Shown piece after piece: positions 1-8,989 of a DNA stretch of 64,000 nucleotides; the first letter of the stretch is position 1; the number at the start of each line of letters is the position of its first letter. The notes beneath the pieces are model-generated. The model saw nothing but the letters and a program-made list of their open reading frames with translations, was not told the origin of the DNA and searched no databases. Source of the DNA: Betaproteobacteria bacterium (GTDB lineage: Bacteria; Bdellovibrionota_B; Oligoflexia; Silvanigrellales; Silvanigrellaceae); the NCBI GenBank assembly GCA_016868315.1, contig VGHE01000004.1:208000-271999 (forward strand), given 5' to 3'. Both the position numbers and the translations under genes were made by a program.

Positions 1-116
1 TGGTGTTGCTTGAACCTCCCAGAATTGTTCCCAGGAAGAAATGTCCAGCACCGAAGTCCACATCAAGCCTGCTTTGCGAAGATGTTGGTCCAGCAGCGTT
101 TGAGGCTTGGAAAAAT

Positions 117-1172
117 TCAAGTTGTTTCCTTGTTTTTTGGAATGGCGTGGAGCGTGCGGTGCAGTCCGGGCGCTGTGCGGACGCGTCCGTGATTTTCCTC
201 TTCAGGGTCAGCATGCACGACGACATCGGCATCGAATCGTTCTTCGATTTTCTTTTCGATGTCTTCGGTAATTTCGTGAACAGTGCGGAAATCGAGATTT
301 GCTGGAAGAGTGATATGAAAGTCAATGAAATATCTGTGTCCGCTGCGTCGACCCCGGAAGTTGTGGACATCGATAATGAGCTCATTGCTGTCGCTAATGA
401 GCTTGAGCACATCTTCTTTCATGGATTCGGGCAGGTCGTGATCGAGTAGGTCATTGATGCTTGTGGACAGAAGTTTGAATCCTCCCCAGCCAATATTGAT
501 GGCGAAGACTCCTGCGAGGAGTGGGTCAAGCCAGGTTTTACCCGTGAATGCAATTGCAGCGAGAGAGAGTGCACTGGCAAGGTTAGCCATCACGTCGGTG
601 CGATAGTGTTCGGAGTCAGCGGCTAATGCAGGGCTGTTGTATTTGCGCGATGCGTGTTTGAGTCCACCCGTAATGACCCAGCTCGCCAGTGCTGCAACGA
701 TGAAAAAGGCAGCTGTTGGCCAAGGGTGCTGCATCACAGTTGGTGCGCCTTGCAGATCTTCCCAGAGCTTTTGTCCGCTCGAAATCATGATGAGAACGCC
801 GCCGCTAACAATCAGCGCTCCCTGCGCCAAGGCGGCCATTGATTCAGCTTTGCCATGACCGTAGGGGTGATTAGAGTCAGGGCTCTGTCGCGCAAAATGA
901 ATGACCTTCTGATTGAGTGCACTCACAAAGACATCGAGCGTGCTGTCCCAGGCTGACAGTGCAACAACCATAGAGCCGGTCATGAAAAAGAGAATGAGTT
1001 TGCAAAGTGCAAGGGCTCCGGCGCCCCATGCGGCATAGACAGCCGCACGTCGTGCACCTGAGGTTTTATCAGCGTGAGTAGAGATTTGTTGTGTCGCTGT
1101 TTGGAGCACGTTCATAGCCACCGTGGGTTTTTTCGACTGTGTGTGCCTTACCCACCGGCTGCCTGCGTTCAC
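117..1172 (-). CDS. Cation diffusion facilitator (CDF) family metal transporter
   Basis: Inner-membrane divalent metal/proton antiporter, expected to export Fe, Zn or a similar ion. The 351-residue protein has about six membrane segments and a C-terminal cytoplasmic domain. The second helix carries a DxxxD pair (AWDSTLD) and a later helix carries HxxxD (SEHYRTD); this Asp/Asp plus His/Asp pattern is that of the FieF-type Fe/Zn branch. HPYGHGKAE is the conserved loop of the family. The GTG start at 1172 overlaps the trmB stop as GTGA, so translation is probably coupled; an in-frame ATG at 1115 is an alternative. The metal is inferred. Confidence 0.88.
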   Translation of the reverse strand: MNAGSRWVRHTQSKKPTVAMNVLQTATQQISTHADKTSGARRAAVYAAWGAGALALCKLILFFMTGSMVVALSAWDSTLDVFVSALNQKVIHFARQSPDSNHPYGHGKAESMAALAQGALIVSGGVLIMISSGQKLWEDLQGAPTVMQHPWPTAAFFIVAALASWVITGGLKHASRKYNSPALAADSEHYRTDVMANLASALSLAAIAFTGKTWLDPLLAGVFAINIGWGGFKLLSTSINDLLDHDLPESMKEDVLKLISDSNELIIDVHNFRGRRSGHRYFIDFHITLPANLDFRTVHEITEDIEKKIEERFDADVVVHADPEEENHGRVRTAPGLHRTLHAIPKNKETT

Positions 1173-1861
1173 GACCGCGGGGGAGTGAAGACGCGACGAT
1201 AGATGGGAAGATTTTTTCCAATGAAGAGTGCCTCAAAAACCGTTGTGTAGGGAAGAGGCTCGAGCCCACTCGGGACGACATCGGGTGCAGATTCACCCCA
1301 GTGGAGCGTGCGGCCGAGGTCCTGCACGCATTCAAAATAATCGAGGCTGTCGGTTTTGAACCAGAAAAATCCCTTCTGAGGCTCAAGTTTATCGGCCAAC
1401 AGGCGGAGGAAGGGTTCCTGGACGAGGCGGTTTTTGCGTTGCTTCTTTTTAGGCCAGGGGTCGGGGAAAAATACACACAGCCCCGAAAGTGAGCCTGCGG
1501 GCAATTGAGAGATTGCCAGATGCGCATCACTGATGAGGATCTTGGCGTTGTCGAGCCCGAGATTTTTGATTTTTCGAGCGGCTTTGACCGTGCGTTTGTA
1601 TGTGATGTCTATTCCTAGAACATTCCAGTCTGGATTGTTCTGTGCAAATTCCAGGACGTTCTTGCCCATGTAGCAGCCGGCCTCAATCAGCAACGGCTTG
1701 GTTGTGTCTTTAAACACATCGCGGTTACGTTCTGCCCATTCACTGGCTGTGAGCAGGATGCCCTGGTAGTCCATCGCTTCATACAAATACGGGTTGAAGT
1801 GTTTGTCGGGGGCCGCCTGTCCGTTTTTCATGCGCTCCACCAACATTCCCGCTTGTTTCAT
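1169..1861 (-). CDS. trmB: tRNA (guanine-N7-)-methyltransferase
   Basis: SAM-dependent enzyme that forms m7G46 in tRNA variable loops. The 230-residue protein has the SAM-binding stretch EAGCYMGKN near residues 60-68 and the family signature FFPDPWPKKK near 131-140. The frame stays open upstream to 1996, but the ATG at 1861 is preceded by a GGGAGGGAG ribosome site and gives the usual family length, so that start is chosen. It is followed without a gap by the CDF transporter, with a four-base GTGA overlap. Confidence 0.93.
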   Translation of the reverse strand: MKQAGMLVERMKNGQAAPDKHFNPYLYEAMDYQGILLTASEWAERNRDVFKDTTKPLLIEAGCYMGKNVLEFAQNNPDWNVLGIDITYKRTVKAARKIKNLGLDNAKILISDAHLAISQLPAGSLSGLCVFFPDPWPKKKQRKNRLVQEPFLRLLADKLEPQKGFFWFKTDSLDYFECVQDLGRTLHWGESAPDVVPSGLEPLPYTTVFEALFIGKNLPIYRRVFTPPRS

Positions 1862-2011
1862 GGCCTGCTCCCTCCCCGACGCTCGGGTTCGTTTTTTTGA
1901 AGTCAAAACCTCCGTAAATGCTGAAAATTTTGCATTCCAACAGTAGAGGCCTGCGTACCGATACGCCTCGCAGAGCAAGACGCGCAGAGTGCGCATGGAA
2001 GGGGAGCCATA

Positions 2012-2911
2012 ATGAGGCTTAACAACCGACTCAAGACCGGAATTGCACTTGTGCGAGGAAAGCCCATGGGCTGGCCACGCCGCCTGTTTAACACCTCATT
2101 ATTACTGGTATCCCTCTTGGGCGCCGAGGCAGCCCTCGCGTCGGGAAAAGCCTGTTCGCAAGATGCCATGAGCGCCCTTCCCGACCAGCCTGTGGCTCTG
2201 ACCCGTGTTGAAAAGGCGGAAGACGGTCGGGTTCGTGTGATGTGGCCACTGCGGCTTTCGTCTGACGAGGGCGAAGTGTCAGCAGCTCCAAGGCATCTTC
2301 AGGCGGGCGCTGAGTTCGATGTCCTGCGCTGTTTGCCTCCGGGGCGCTGGGTTTCCTTGGGTCATGGCGAGGTTGTTGCGCGCAATGGCGGTCTGGTTGA
2401 AGGAGCCTTGGAAGTGGCAGGTGAAAGTGTGTCCGTGGACAGCGGTGTTCAGGCAGAACTTGTCTCCACCGGAAATCTTCACCCGACCCCCATGGTAGGT
2501 GATTTGGTTGTGGTGCGTCAGAAAGAAATCTCACAGAAGCACGGCGTGAGCCCGCGTGTGACTCTTCCTGTCGATGAGCTTTTTGGTGGCACTGCCGAAG
2601 GCAGTCCGATTGAACTCACTCGATTCGGCCAGGATTCTTTGAAGCGTGTTCTGCTCAGTGCATTTGCTCAAGCGCGTGGCCGACTTCTCGTTGAGGTTCA
2701 TGCGCGGCGCACCGGTTCACGCACAAAGCTGCGTGACGAGACAACTCAGAGAGCCAAGAACATCGAACGCTATTTGCGTTATGAATTCTCTCTCGACAAA
2801 GAGCAGGTTGTTTCTGTTGGTATGGGATCAGATACATATATTCCTGGAATGATCGATGCCGATGCTCCTGCTGATTTTGTTGTGTTGAGAATGTTGCCCG
2901 GAAAGTACTGA
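2012..2911 (+). CDS. Secreted protein with C-terminal OmpA-like domain
   Basis: Predicted envelope protein of 299 residues. The N-terminus is basic and is followed by a hydrophobic stretch ending ALAS near residue 44, consistent with an export signal. Residues about 200-290 resemble an OmpA/MotB peptidoglycan-binding fold: a helix ending in LVEVHARRTGS, then an RAKNIERYL helix, then VSVGMGSD. The middle part is not recognised. The ATG at 2012 follows GGAAGGGGAG at good spacing. The gene stands alone and ends at a bidirectional terminator shared with the convergent gene. A role in anchoring to the cell wall is an inference. Confidence 0.6.
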   Translation: MRLNNRLKTGIALVRGKPMGWPRRLFNTSLLLVSLLGAEAALASGKACSQDAMSALPDQPVALTRVEKAEDGRVRVMWPLRLSSDEGEVSAAPRHLQAGAEFDVLRCLPPGRWVSLGHGEVVARNGGLVEGALEVAGESVSVDSGVQAELVSTGNLHPTPMVGDLVVVRQKEISQKHGVSPRVTLPVDELFGGTAEGSPIELTRFGQDSLKRVLLSAFAQARGRLLVEVHARRTGSRTKLRDETTQRAKNIERYLRYEFSLDKEQVVSVGMGSDTYIPGMIDADAPADFVVLRMLPGKY

Positions 2912-2944
2912 CAGATAAATCTGAGTCAAAAAGAAGAAGTTTGC

Positions 2945-2987
2945 GCAAAAAAAGCGAGGTCACCTGAGAGTGGCCTCGCTTTTTTGC
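2945..2987. terminator. Bidirectional rho-independent terminator
   Basis: Inverted repeat with a GCGAGGTCAC/GTGGCCTCGC stem (one G-T wobble) and a six-base loop, flanked by an A-run on the left and a T-run on the right. It can therefore stop transcription from both convergent genes, at 2012-2911 and 3004-4167. Confidence 0.9.
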
Positions 2988-3003
2988 CTGTGTATTGTCA
3001 ACT

Positions 3004-4167
3004 TCATTTAATGAGCGAGAGAGCTTCGTCTTCTGTGAGCTCTTTGCCCGATGGAATGGAATCCACTTGGGCAGAGGTCATGTCGGTGATGTTGACGCCC
3101 TGTTCGGAGAAACGCTGTTGAATGGCGATGGGCAGTTCCTTCAAAGGTCGTTTTTGGCAATTTGTGATGTAAAAAAGCTGAGAATAAAATGAAACAACTT
3201 TGTTGTTAAATTGTTTGCAGAGCTTTTTGCCATCGACTTTGGTTGTCTTGCCAGATGATTCGGGGAGTGCCTCAAGATCCTCTGCCGAGCGCACAGGTTT
3301 TGCCTTGCCGTCGGCACTTCCCAAAGGACTCAGGGCGGAGTCACCAACAATCCTGTAGAGCGCCCCGACTTCGCGATCGTAGCTGCCCTCAATAGTTTTA
3401 CCTTCATCGAGTTTATCGAGCTGCTCCGGTGACACCGTGAGAACAGGTGCATTGCGCTTGTTGTGAGCCTGGAGTTCGACATAGCTCGAGAAAGCTCTTT
3501 TCTTGCAGTTTTCAATAACAAAATAGTCGGTGCCGGTGGAGGTTACGTAACGACCATTTAGCTCGCGGCAGACTTTAGAGGTTGTGAAATTTTGTTGTTG
3601 TTTTCCAACCCAAGGTTCCCCAAAGGGAATCAAGCGGTAGACGTGCGCAGGAACCTCGGCCACAGTTTTGCGCTGCTTGTATACGAGTTCATTCAGTAGG
3701 TCTACATCTTCGATCGGGCGCTGAACGCATCCTGAAACAAAAGAGGCTGTATCGTAGTACGTGACGACCTTGCCCTCGAGCAGCATACAAGCTTCTTGTT
3801 TGGTTTTGACAGCATCGAACTTCTGCACCGCTCTCAGTTCGAGTGGAACCTTTTGAAGCAGTTCGGAGCGTTTTTTCGTTTTTTGATCGGTTGCCTTGGC
3901 TGCTTCACTGTTGGTTTCTGGTTTGGCGAGTGCTGGAGCCTGGGGCAGCGGCAGGTCGATTTTCTCGCCCTTTTTTTCGGTTGTGTTGCCGGCCTTCGCG
4001 GCGGGTGTTGCCTCCGCCTTGGTGTCTTTGGCTGGCGGCGGAGCCTCCTTTTGTTGGGCTTGGGCAAAAGAGTGAGCTCGCTCCCAGCCCAAACCCAGGC
4101 ACAAGAGTGTGCCCACGAATGGCGCAAATTTTGGGTTCTTTTCGCTCAATTCTTTCAGGAAGCTCAC
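3004..4167 (-). CDS. Secreted protein of three cysteine-paired repeat modules, unknown function
   Basis: Not assigned to a named family. The N-terminus has a hydrophobic segment (APFVGTLLCLGLGW) typical of export, then a Pro/Ala/Lys-rich linker. Three modules of about 60 residues follow, each with two cysteines 20-21 residues apart (numbered from the GTG start, about 127/147, 200/221 and 317/337), a V-S/T beta stretch between them, and a C-x-K/Q-R-P/A ending followed by a helix. The pattern resembles the tyrosine/lysine-arginine repeats of bacterial surface proteins, from memory only. The GTG at 4167 has AAGGAG six bases upstream; ATG at 4182 and GTG at 4245 lack a ribosome site. Confidence 0.7.
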   Translation of the reverse strand: MSFLKELSEKNPKFAPFVGTLLCLGLGWERAHSFAQAQQKEAPPPAKDTKAEATPAAKAGNTTEKKGEKIDLPLPQAPALAKPETNSEAAKATDQKTKKRSELLQKVPLELRAVQKFDAVKTKQEACMLLEGKVVTYYDTASFVSGCVQRPIEDVDLLNELVYKQRKTVAEVPAHVYRLIPFGEPWVGKQQQNFTTSKVCRELNGRYVTSTGTDYFVIENCKKRAFSSYVELQAHNKRNAPVLTVSPEQLDKLDEGKTIEGSYDREVGALYRIVGDSALSPLGSADGKAKPVRSAEDLEALPESSGKTTKVDGKKLCKQFNNKVVSFYSQLFYITNCQKRPLKELPIAIQQRFSEQGVNITDMTSAQVDSIPSGKELTEDEALSLIK

Positions 4168-4337
4168 CTTCAACTCCTTCATGCTGCGTTCGCGCAGAGA
4201 ATGGGTCGGTTGCATTGGCACTTGGCTTGAGGTCGAGAGACTCACATGTCAGACTTCAACGAGTCTTTCCCGATTTCACACCCGTGCGATGCATGCTTTT
4301 TCCGCGCAGGATGTCTGCTGATCGGTCTGGAGATCGT

Positions 4338-5135
4338 ATGCAAGTCACCAAGGACGCCAGAACTATTGTTGATGTTGTGGATTTTCACAAGTCCTACGAT
4401 GGTCGTTCAGTGCTGAGCGGTGTCAACCTGAGGGTTGAGCGGGGCGAGCATCTCTCGATTCTTGGGCCAGGTGGCTGTGGGAAAAGCACCTTGCTAAAGG
4501 GGCTTCTTGGTTTGGTGGCGCCCGACAAGGGGAGCGTTACGCTGTTTGGTAAGAATTTGCAGACTCTGGGAAGCGAAGAGCGCAATGCTCTGCTGCGTCG
4601 GGTCGGCATGGCATTTCAGTTGGGTGCGTTGTTTGATTTCATGACCGTGCGCGAAAATATTCTCTTTGCCATGGAGAACATGACCAGCCTTTCAGCCTAT
4701 GACATGGAAGAGCGGGTTCATCGCATGCTTGCGAGCGTGAACCTCCCGGCCGCGGCACGGAAGTTGCCCAGTGAGCTCTCCGGCGGGATGCGTCGTCGCG
4801 TGGGGATTGTGCGCGCGTTGGCCACATCACCCGACCTCGCGCTTCTCGATGAGCCGACGGCTGGTCTCGATCCCGTGACGTCGGCCGTCGTGATTTCGAT
4901 GATACATAAGCTAGCTGCTGAAATTGGCAGCAGTCTGGTGTGTGTAACCTCGAGCGTCGAGGTCGCCTTTACGTTTGCTCCAAGAGTGGCCATTCTGAAC
5001 GAGGGGCGGCTCATCGCTAAAGGGACATGGGAAGAGTTGCATAATCTCCACGATCCGTGGATCACTCACTTCTTGGATGTGCGCGGGTATAAGCCCAACC
5101 AAAGCACCGAACAGGAAGCCTCAAACTATGCCTAG
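4338..5135 (+). CDS. MlaF-like ABC transporter ATP-binding protein, solitary
   Basis: ATPase of the MlaF/Ttg2A type (retrograde phospholipid or other hydrophobic substrate transport), 265 residues. Visible motifs are Walker A GPGGCGKST, a Q-loop (FQLGALFDFMTV), signature LSGGMRRRV and Walker B ALLDEPTAGLD. The switch region reads VTSSVE where family members normally have a histidine (VTHD). No permease or MCE protein lies next to it. The ATG at 4338 follows GGAG, whereas upstream in-frame starts lack a ribosome site. The stop overlaps the start of the UvrA-like gene by eight bases, so the two are translated from one message. Confidence 0.8.
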   Translation: MQVTKDARTIVDVVDFHKSYDGRSVLSGVNLRVERGEHLSILGPGGCGKSTLLKGLLGLVAPDKGSVTLFGKNLQTLGSEERNALLRRVGMAFQLGALFDFMTVRENILFAMENMTSLSAYDMEERVHRMLASVNLPAAARKLPSELSGGMRRRVGIVRALATSPDLALLDEPTAGLDPVTSAVVISMIHKLAAEIGSSLVCVTSSVEVAFTFAPRVAILNEGRLIAKGTWEELHNLHDPWITHFLDVRGYKPNQSTEQEASNYA

Positions 5136-8022
5136 GTCGCCGACTTCGTCTTCACTCTCGGTCAGCAATGATTCCATTCATTGTGAAGGCGTTAAGACGC
5201 ACAACCTCAAGAATCTGAAGCTCGATATTCCTCTCGGTAAGTGGGTTGCTGTCACGGGTGTGTCTGGAAGTGGTAAGAGCTCACTGGTCTTTGACACCAT
5301 CTACGCCGAGGCGCAGCGCCGTTTTCTTGAAACCTTGGGCACCTACGAACGGCAATTTCTTCAGGGCTTGCCTGCCGGCGATTTCGAGGCCATTGAAAAT
5401 GTTCCAGCCGCGGTTGCCTTGAAACAGACCAATCGCTCCACTGACCCACGTTCGGTGATTGGCACAAGCTCCGATGTCTTCGATCCGCTGCGGATTTCCT
5501 TTGTCACATTAATGGACGAGAGCTGCGCAAAATGTGGTTCTGCGGCTGAAACCCATTCTGTGAACGAACTGCTCGCGCACCTGAACGCTGCTTTTGCAAA
5601 GAGTTCAACAACAGAGAACTATAAAATCCTAGCCATCCCTTTCGCGCTGTCTGATGAACTGAAAGAGCGAAAAACTCTGTTTGAGAGTTTTCTGCTTGAG
5701 GGTTTTACCAAGATCATCGCAGATGGGGTCATTCTTGAAATCGAGGATATTCTCGCACAAAGCGGTCAGCTCCAAAAATTACCTTCCGACGTTTTGGTTG
5801 TGCTCGATCGTCTTTCGGCGGACTCCTCCTCCGACGAACTTCGCAATCGTGCCGATTCTGTATGGAGTCAGGTGCGTTTTTCGAATCGTTTTTCGACTCT
5901 CCAAATGCTGAATTACAATGCCGACACGGAGAAGGTCACGCACGAACAGCTGTTCCGTGTGCAGCCGTTTTGCCACAGCTGTAATCAGCCCACCGCCTTG
6001 ATTCAAACGTCGGATCTCGATTGGCAAAGTGTTCTTGGCTCATGCCGGACGTGTCGTGGTCTTGGGAATGTTCCCATTCTCGATGAGGCTAAAATTATCC
6101 CTGACCCGCGCTTGAGCTTAAATCAGGGTGCAATCAAACCCTGGGCATCAGACGTTTTCGGGTGGATGAACGACGAACTCATTTCTGCCTGCCGTTCTCT
6201 TGGTATTCCCGTGGGAACGGCGTGGAATAAATTGAGCGAAGAACAACGAAAAGTAATTTGGTCAGGTGCTCCTCAGGGTACAGAGGGTGAAAAGGGAGCA
6301 CGTCGCCCCTCAAAATTCGTTAGCATTGAGGAATTTTTTGCGGCGCTAGAGGCAGAGCGCTACAAACAACAATCGCGTATCCTTCTTGCCAAGTATCGGC
6401 GTTACGTCACTTGTGCCGATTGCTCTGGCTCGCGTCTTGGTTCAGCTGGCCGTCAGGCACGTTGTGGAACAACCCGCTATGGCGACTTGATGCATGGAGA
6501 AATTGCCTCTGTGCAGCGCTGGATGAACAGTGTCCGCGAGGAAAAAAAATACCAGCATCGGTTGGTGGGTTTAAAAGAGATTTGGGCTGAGTTGCAGCGC
6601 AAGATCGATCTTCTTGTACGTTTGGGTTTGGGATCAAGCACGCTCTCGCGCCGCTGTAAAACACTCAGTGGTGGCGAATATCAGCGCGTTCTCCTGACGC
6701 GCGTGATTGGTAATGGACTCACCGATGCACTTTATGTTTTGGATGAGCCGAGTGTTGGATTAGGGCGGGCTGAAATTCCTGAACTTGTCTCGTGTTTGAA
6801 GGATCTGCGCGACCTGGGCAATACGGTGCTGATGGTCGAGCACGACCCTGAGCTCGTGCAGCAGGCCGATGTTTGGATTGAACTCGGTCCGGGTGGCGGA
6901 AGCCGTGGTGGTGAGCTTATCACTCAGGCATCCACAGGCGAGCCTGAATCTGCGCGCATGGACGTCAAGACTCTTTCCCTTGAGCGCATTCGTCGCTGCG
7001 AGCAGCCTGTGCAATTTCAGCCGTCACAAAAAAAAACATCTTCAAAATCTCTGTGGCTCAAAGGATTTTCGATGCACAACTGCAGAGACATTGATCTGCA
7101 GATACCACTTGGTCAGCTGACGGTGGTTGGCGGTGCAAGCGGCGCGGGAAAGTCGACACTGATTCACTGTGGACTCGAGGCAGCTCTCGAATGGCTTACC
7201 GACAAAGGGTTGAGCTCAAACGATCGCGTTGATCCCGATGAGGGGCGTGGGCTTTGGAGTGAGCTTGCGGTGCCCGCTGACTTCTTCGATGCGCATGACA
7301 TTGTCAGTGTCGAGCAGCGCGCTATGCACCGCTCGATTACGAGTGTGCCTGCAACTGTTCTGGGGCTGATGGACTTGCTCCGCAAGCAGTTTGCACAAAC
7401 AGCTGAGGCAAAGCTCAACGATTTGATGCCGAGTGATTTTTCATTCAACGGTGCGGGTGCATGTGGAGAGTGTGGCGGCAAGGGCTTTATCCGTGAAGAT
7501 TTATTCTTCCTGGGTGAAGTCGACAAGGAATGTCCAGAATGCCACGGCGGCCGTTACCGGCGCGACGTACTCAAGGTGCAATGGCGCGGCAAGAGCATTC
7601 AGCAGTGGTTGGAAACGAGTCTGGAAGATTGTCTTGTGGAATTGGGTCAGGAGACTGGTTTTCGTAAAAGTCTTGCGATTGCCGTGCGGCTGGGTTTGGG
7701 ACACTTGCCTTTGGGTGTGCCCACCTCCTTCATTTCAGGGGGTGAGGCGCAGCGACTTCGCCTGTGCGCGGCTCTGACCAAGGGAACCAAAAAGCTATTT
7801 TGTATTTTGGATGAGCCGACGCGTGGACTGTCAGAAAAGGACATTGGTCAGCTGTTGAAGACCTTGCAGGATCTGACCCGCGAAGGGCATACCTTTGTTG
7901 TTGTAGAGCATCATCTTGCCTTCCACGAATACGCCGACCAGTTTGTGCTGCTCGGCCCAGGGAGCGGCCTTGAGGGTGGACGCATTGTAAAACGCGAAGT
8001 GAATTTGGAATCGGAGGGCTGA
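5128..8022 (+). CDS. Divergent UvrA-family excinuclease ATPase
   Basis: DNA-damage sensor ATPase of the UvrA family, 964 residues, with two ABC modules. The first has Walker A GVSGSGKSS (about 44-52), LSGGEYQRV (about 513) and VLDEPSVGL (about 536). The second has GASGAGKST (about 670), a CGEC...CPEC zinc finger (about 780-801), SGGEAQRL (about 870) and ILDEPTRGL (about 891). Substrate-loop motifs are divergent: KQTNRSTDPRSVIGT and VEQRAMHRSITSVPAT in place of the usual DQ forms. An extra CADC cluster sits near residue 430. It may be a paralogue rather than the housekeeping UvrA; only one copy is visible here. AGGAAG precedes the ATG. Confidence 0.85.
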   Translation: MPRSPTSSSLSVSNDSIHCEGVKTHNLKNLKLDIPLGKWVAVTGVSGSGKSSLVFDTIYAEAQRRFLETLGTYERQFLQGLPAGDFEAIENVPAAVALKQTNRSTDPRSVIGTSSDVFDPLRISFVTLMDESCAKCGSAAETHSVNELLAHLNAAFAKSSTTENYKILAIPFALSDELKERKTLFESFLLEGFTKIIADGVILEIEDILAQSGQLQKLPSDVLVVLDRLSADSSSDELRNRADSVWSQVRFSNRFSTLQMLNYNADTEKVTHEQLFRVQPFCHSCNQPTALIQTSDLDWQSVLGSCRTCRGLGNVPILDEAKIIPDPRLSLNQGAIKPWASDVFGWMNDELISACRSLGIPVGTAWNKLSEEQRKVIWSGAPQGTEGEKGARRPSKFVSIEEFFAALEAERYKQQSRILLAKYRRYVTCADCSGSRLGSAGRQARCGTTRYGDLMHGEIASVQRWMNSVREEKKYQHRLVGLKEIWAELQRKIDLLVRLGLGSSTLSRRCKTLSGGEYQRVLLTRVIGNGLTDALYVLDEPSVGLGRAEIPELVSCLKDLRDLGNTVLMVEHDPELVQQADVWIELGPGGGSRGGELITQASTGEPESARMDVKTLSLERIRRCEQPVQFQPSQKKTSSKSLWLKGFSMHNCRDIDLQIPLGQLTVVGGASGAGKSTLIHCGLEAALEWLTDKGLSSNDRVDPDEGRGLWSELAVPADFFDAHDIVSVEQRAMHRSITSVPATVLGLMDLLRKQFAQTAEAKLNDLMPSDFSFNGAGACGECGGKGFIREDLFFLGEVDKECPECHGGRYRRDVLKVQWRGKSIQQWLETSLEDCLVELGQETGFRKSLAIAVRLGLGHLPLGVPTSFISGGEAQRLRLCAALTKGTKKLFCILDEPTRGLSEKDIGQLLKTLQDLTREGHTFVVVEHHLAFHEYADQFVLLGPGSGLEGGRIVKREVNLESEG

Positions 8023-8024
8023 AA

Positions 8025-8978
8025 GTGGCTTTTTTGGGCAAGAGTGAGTTTCCCTTGTTGCGGATGCTGGGGGTCGAGTCTAAACAAATCAATGTCGTCG
8101 ACCGCCGCAGCAACGAAAGTTTTGTGGAGAAGGTTTACGGCGATGATGTGATGAAAGTGTTTTACGGTCATCCCGCTGGATTGGCTGTGACCACAAAACT
8201 TCTCACCAACCGCGTGCTCAGCAATATTTATGGTGCCTACAACGACTCAGCTGCCAGCAAGCACAAGATTGAAGATTTTGTTGAGGCTCTTGGAATCGAC
8301 ATCACGGAGTGCAGCAAAGACCTTGTTGAATACGTGAGCTTCAATGACTTCTTTGCGCGTAAGCTCAGACCCGGTGCACGTGTTATTACAGAGGAAGATA
8401 AGGCGGTTGCTTCGCCCGGTGATGGCCGTCTGCTTGTTTTTCCGCAAATTGATGACGCAACAGTTTCGTACGTCAAGTGGGCTCCTATTTCGCTGTTCGA
8501 CCTTTTCAATAAGAATCAGGAACTCGCTGATCGCTACCGCAATGGCGCATGTGCTGTGCTGCGTTTGTGTCCAGCGGATTATCACCGTTTTCACTTTCCG
8601 GTCGCAGGCAAGGTCGGGATCACCAAGACCGTTCCTGGGTTGTTGCACAGTGTGAGTCCGTATGCCCTTGAACAGGGACTGCCTGTGTATTGTTTGAACA
8701 AGCGCACTCTTTGTGAACTGAAGACCAACGAAATGGGTACGATTCTTCAAATGGAGATTGGTGCTTTGTTTGTGGGTTCGATTGTTCAGACCTATCGTGC
8801 CGGCACTCAGGTTCAGCGTGGCGATGAGAAAGGTTATTTCAAGTTCGGTGGGAGCACCTGCATTTTGTTCTTTGAAAAGGGCACCGTCCAGTTCGATGAT
8901 GATCTTGTTCGTAATTCCCAAAATGGTCTCGAAACTCTCGTGAAGATGGGCGAGCGCCTCGCAATGTCGCTGCGGTGA
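8025..8978 (+). CDS. psd: Phosphatidylserine decarboxylase
   Basis: Makes phosphatidylethanolamine from phosphatidylserine at the inner membrane. The 317-residue proenzyme carries the self-cleavage site as FGGST near the C-terminus, where the serine becomes the pyruvoyl group, plus the supporting Asp (SPGDGRL) and His (YHRFHFP, LLHSVSP) residues. The GTG start is two bases after the stop of the UvrA-like gene and has GGAGG upstream. It belongs to an apparent operon from 4338 to 9919. Confidence 0.93.
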   Translation: MAFLGKSEFPLLRMLGVESKQINVVDRRSNESFVEKVYGDDVMKVFYGHPAGLAVTTKLLTNRVLSNIYGAYNDSAASKHKIEDFVEALGIDITECSKDLVEYVSFNDFFARKLRPGARVITEEDKAVASPGDGRLLVFPQIDDATVSYVKWAPISLFDLFNKNQELADRYRNGACAVLRLCPADYHRFHFPVAGKVGITKTVPGLLHSVSPYALEQGLPVYCLNKRTLCELKTNEMGTILQMEIGALFVGSIVQTYRAGTQVQRGDEKGYFKFGGSTCILFFEKGTVQFDDDLVRNSQNGLETLVKMGERLAMSLR

Positions 8979-8989
8979 GGGTGGAGGCG

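Noticed and set aside
1-116. Open minus-strand frame reading LDVDFGAGHFFLGTILGG at the window edge
   Set aside because: It may be the start of a further gene, but too little is visible and no start or ribosome site could be fixed.
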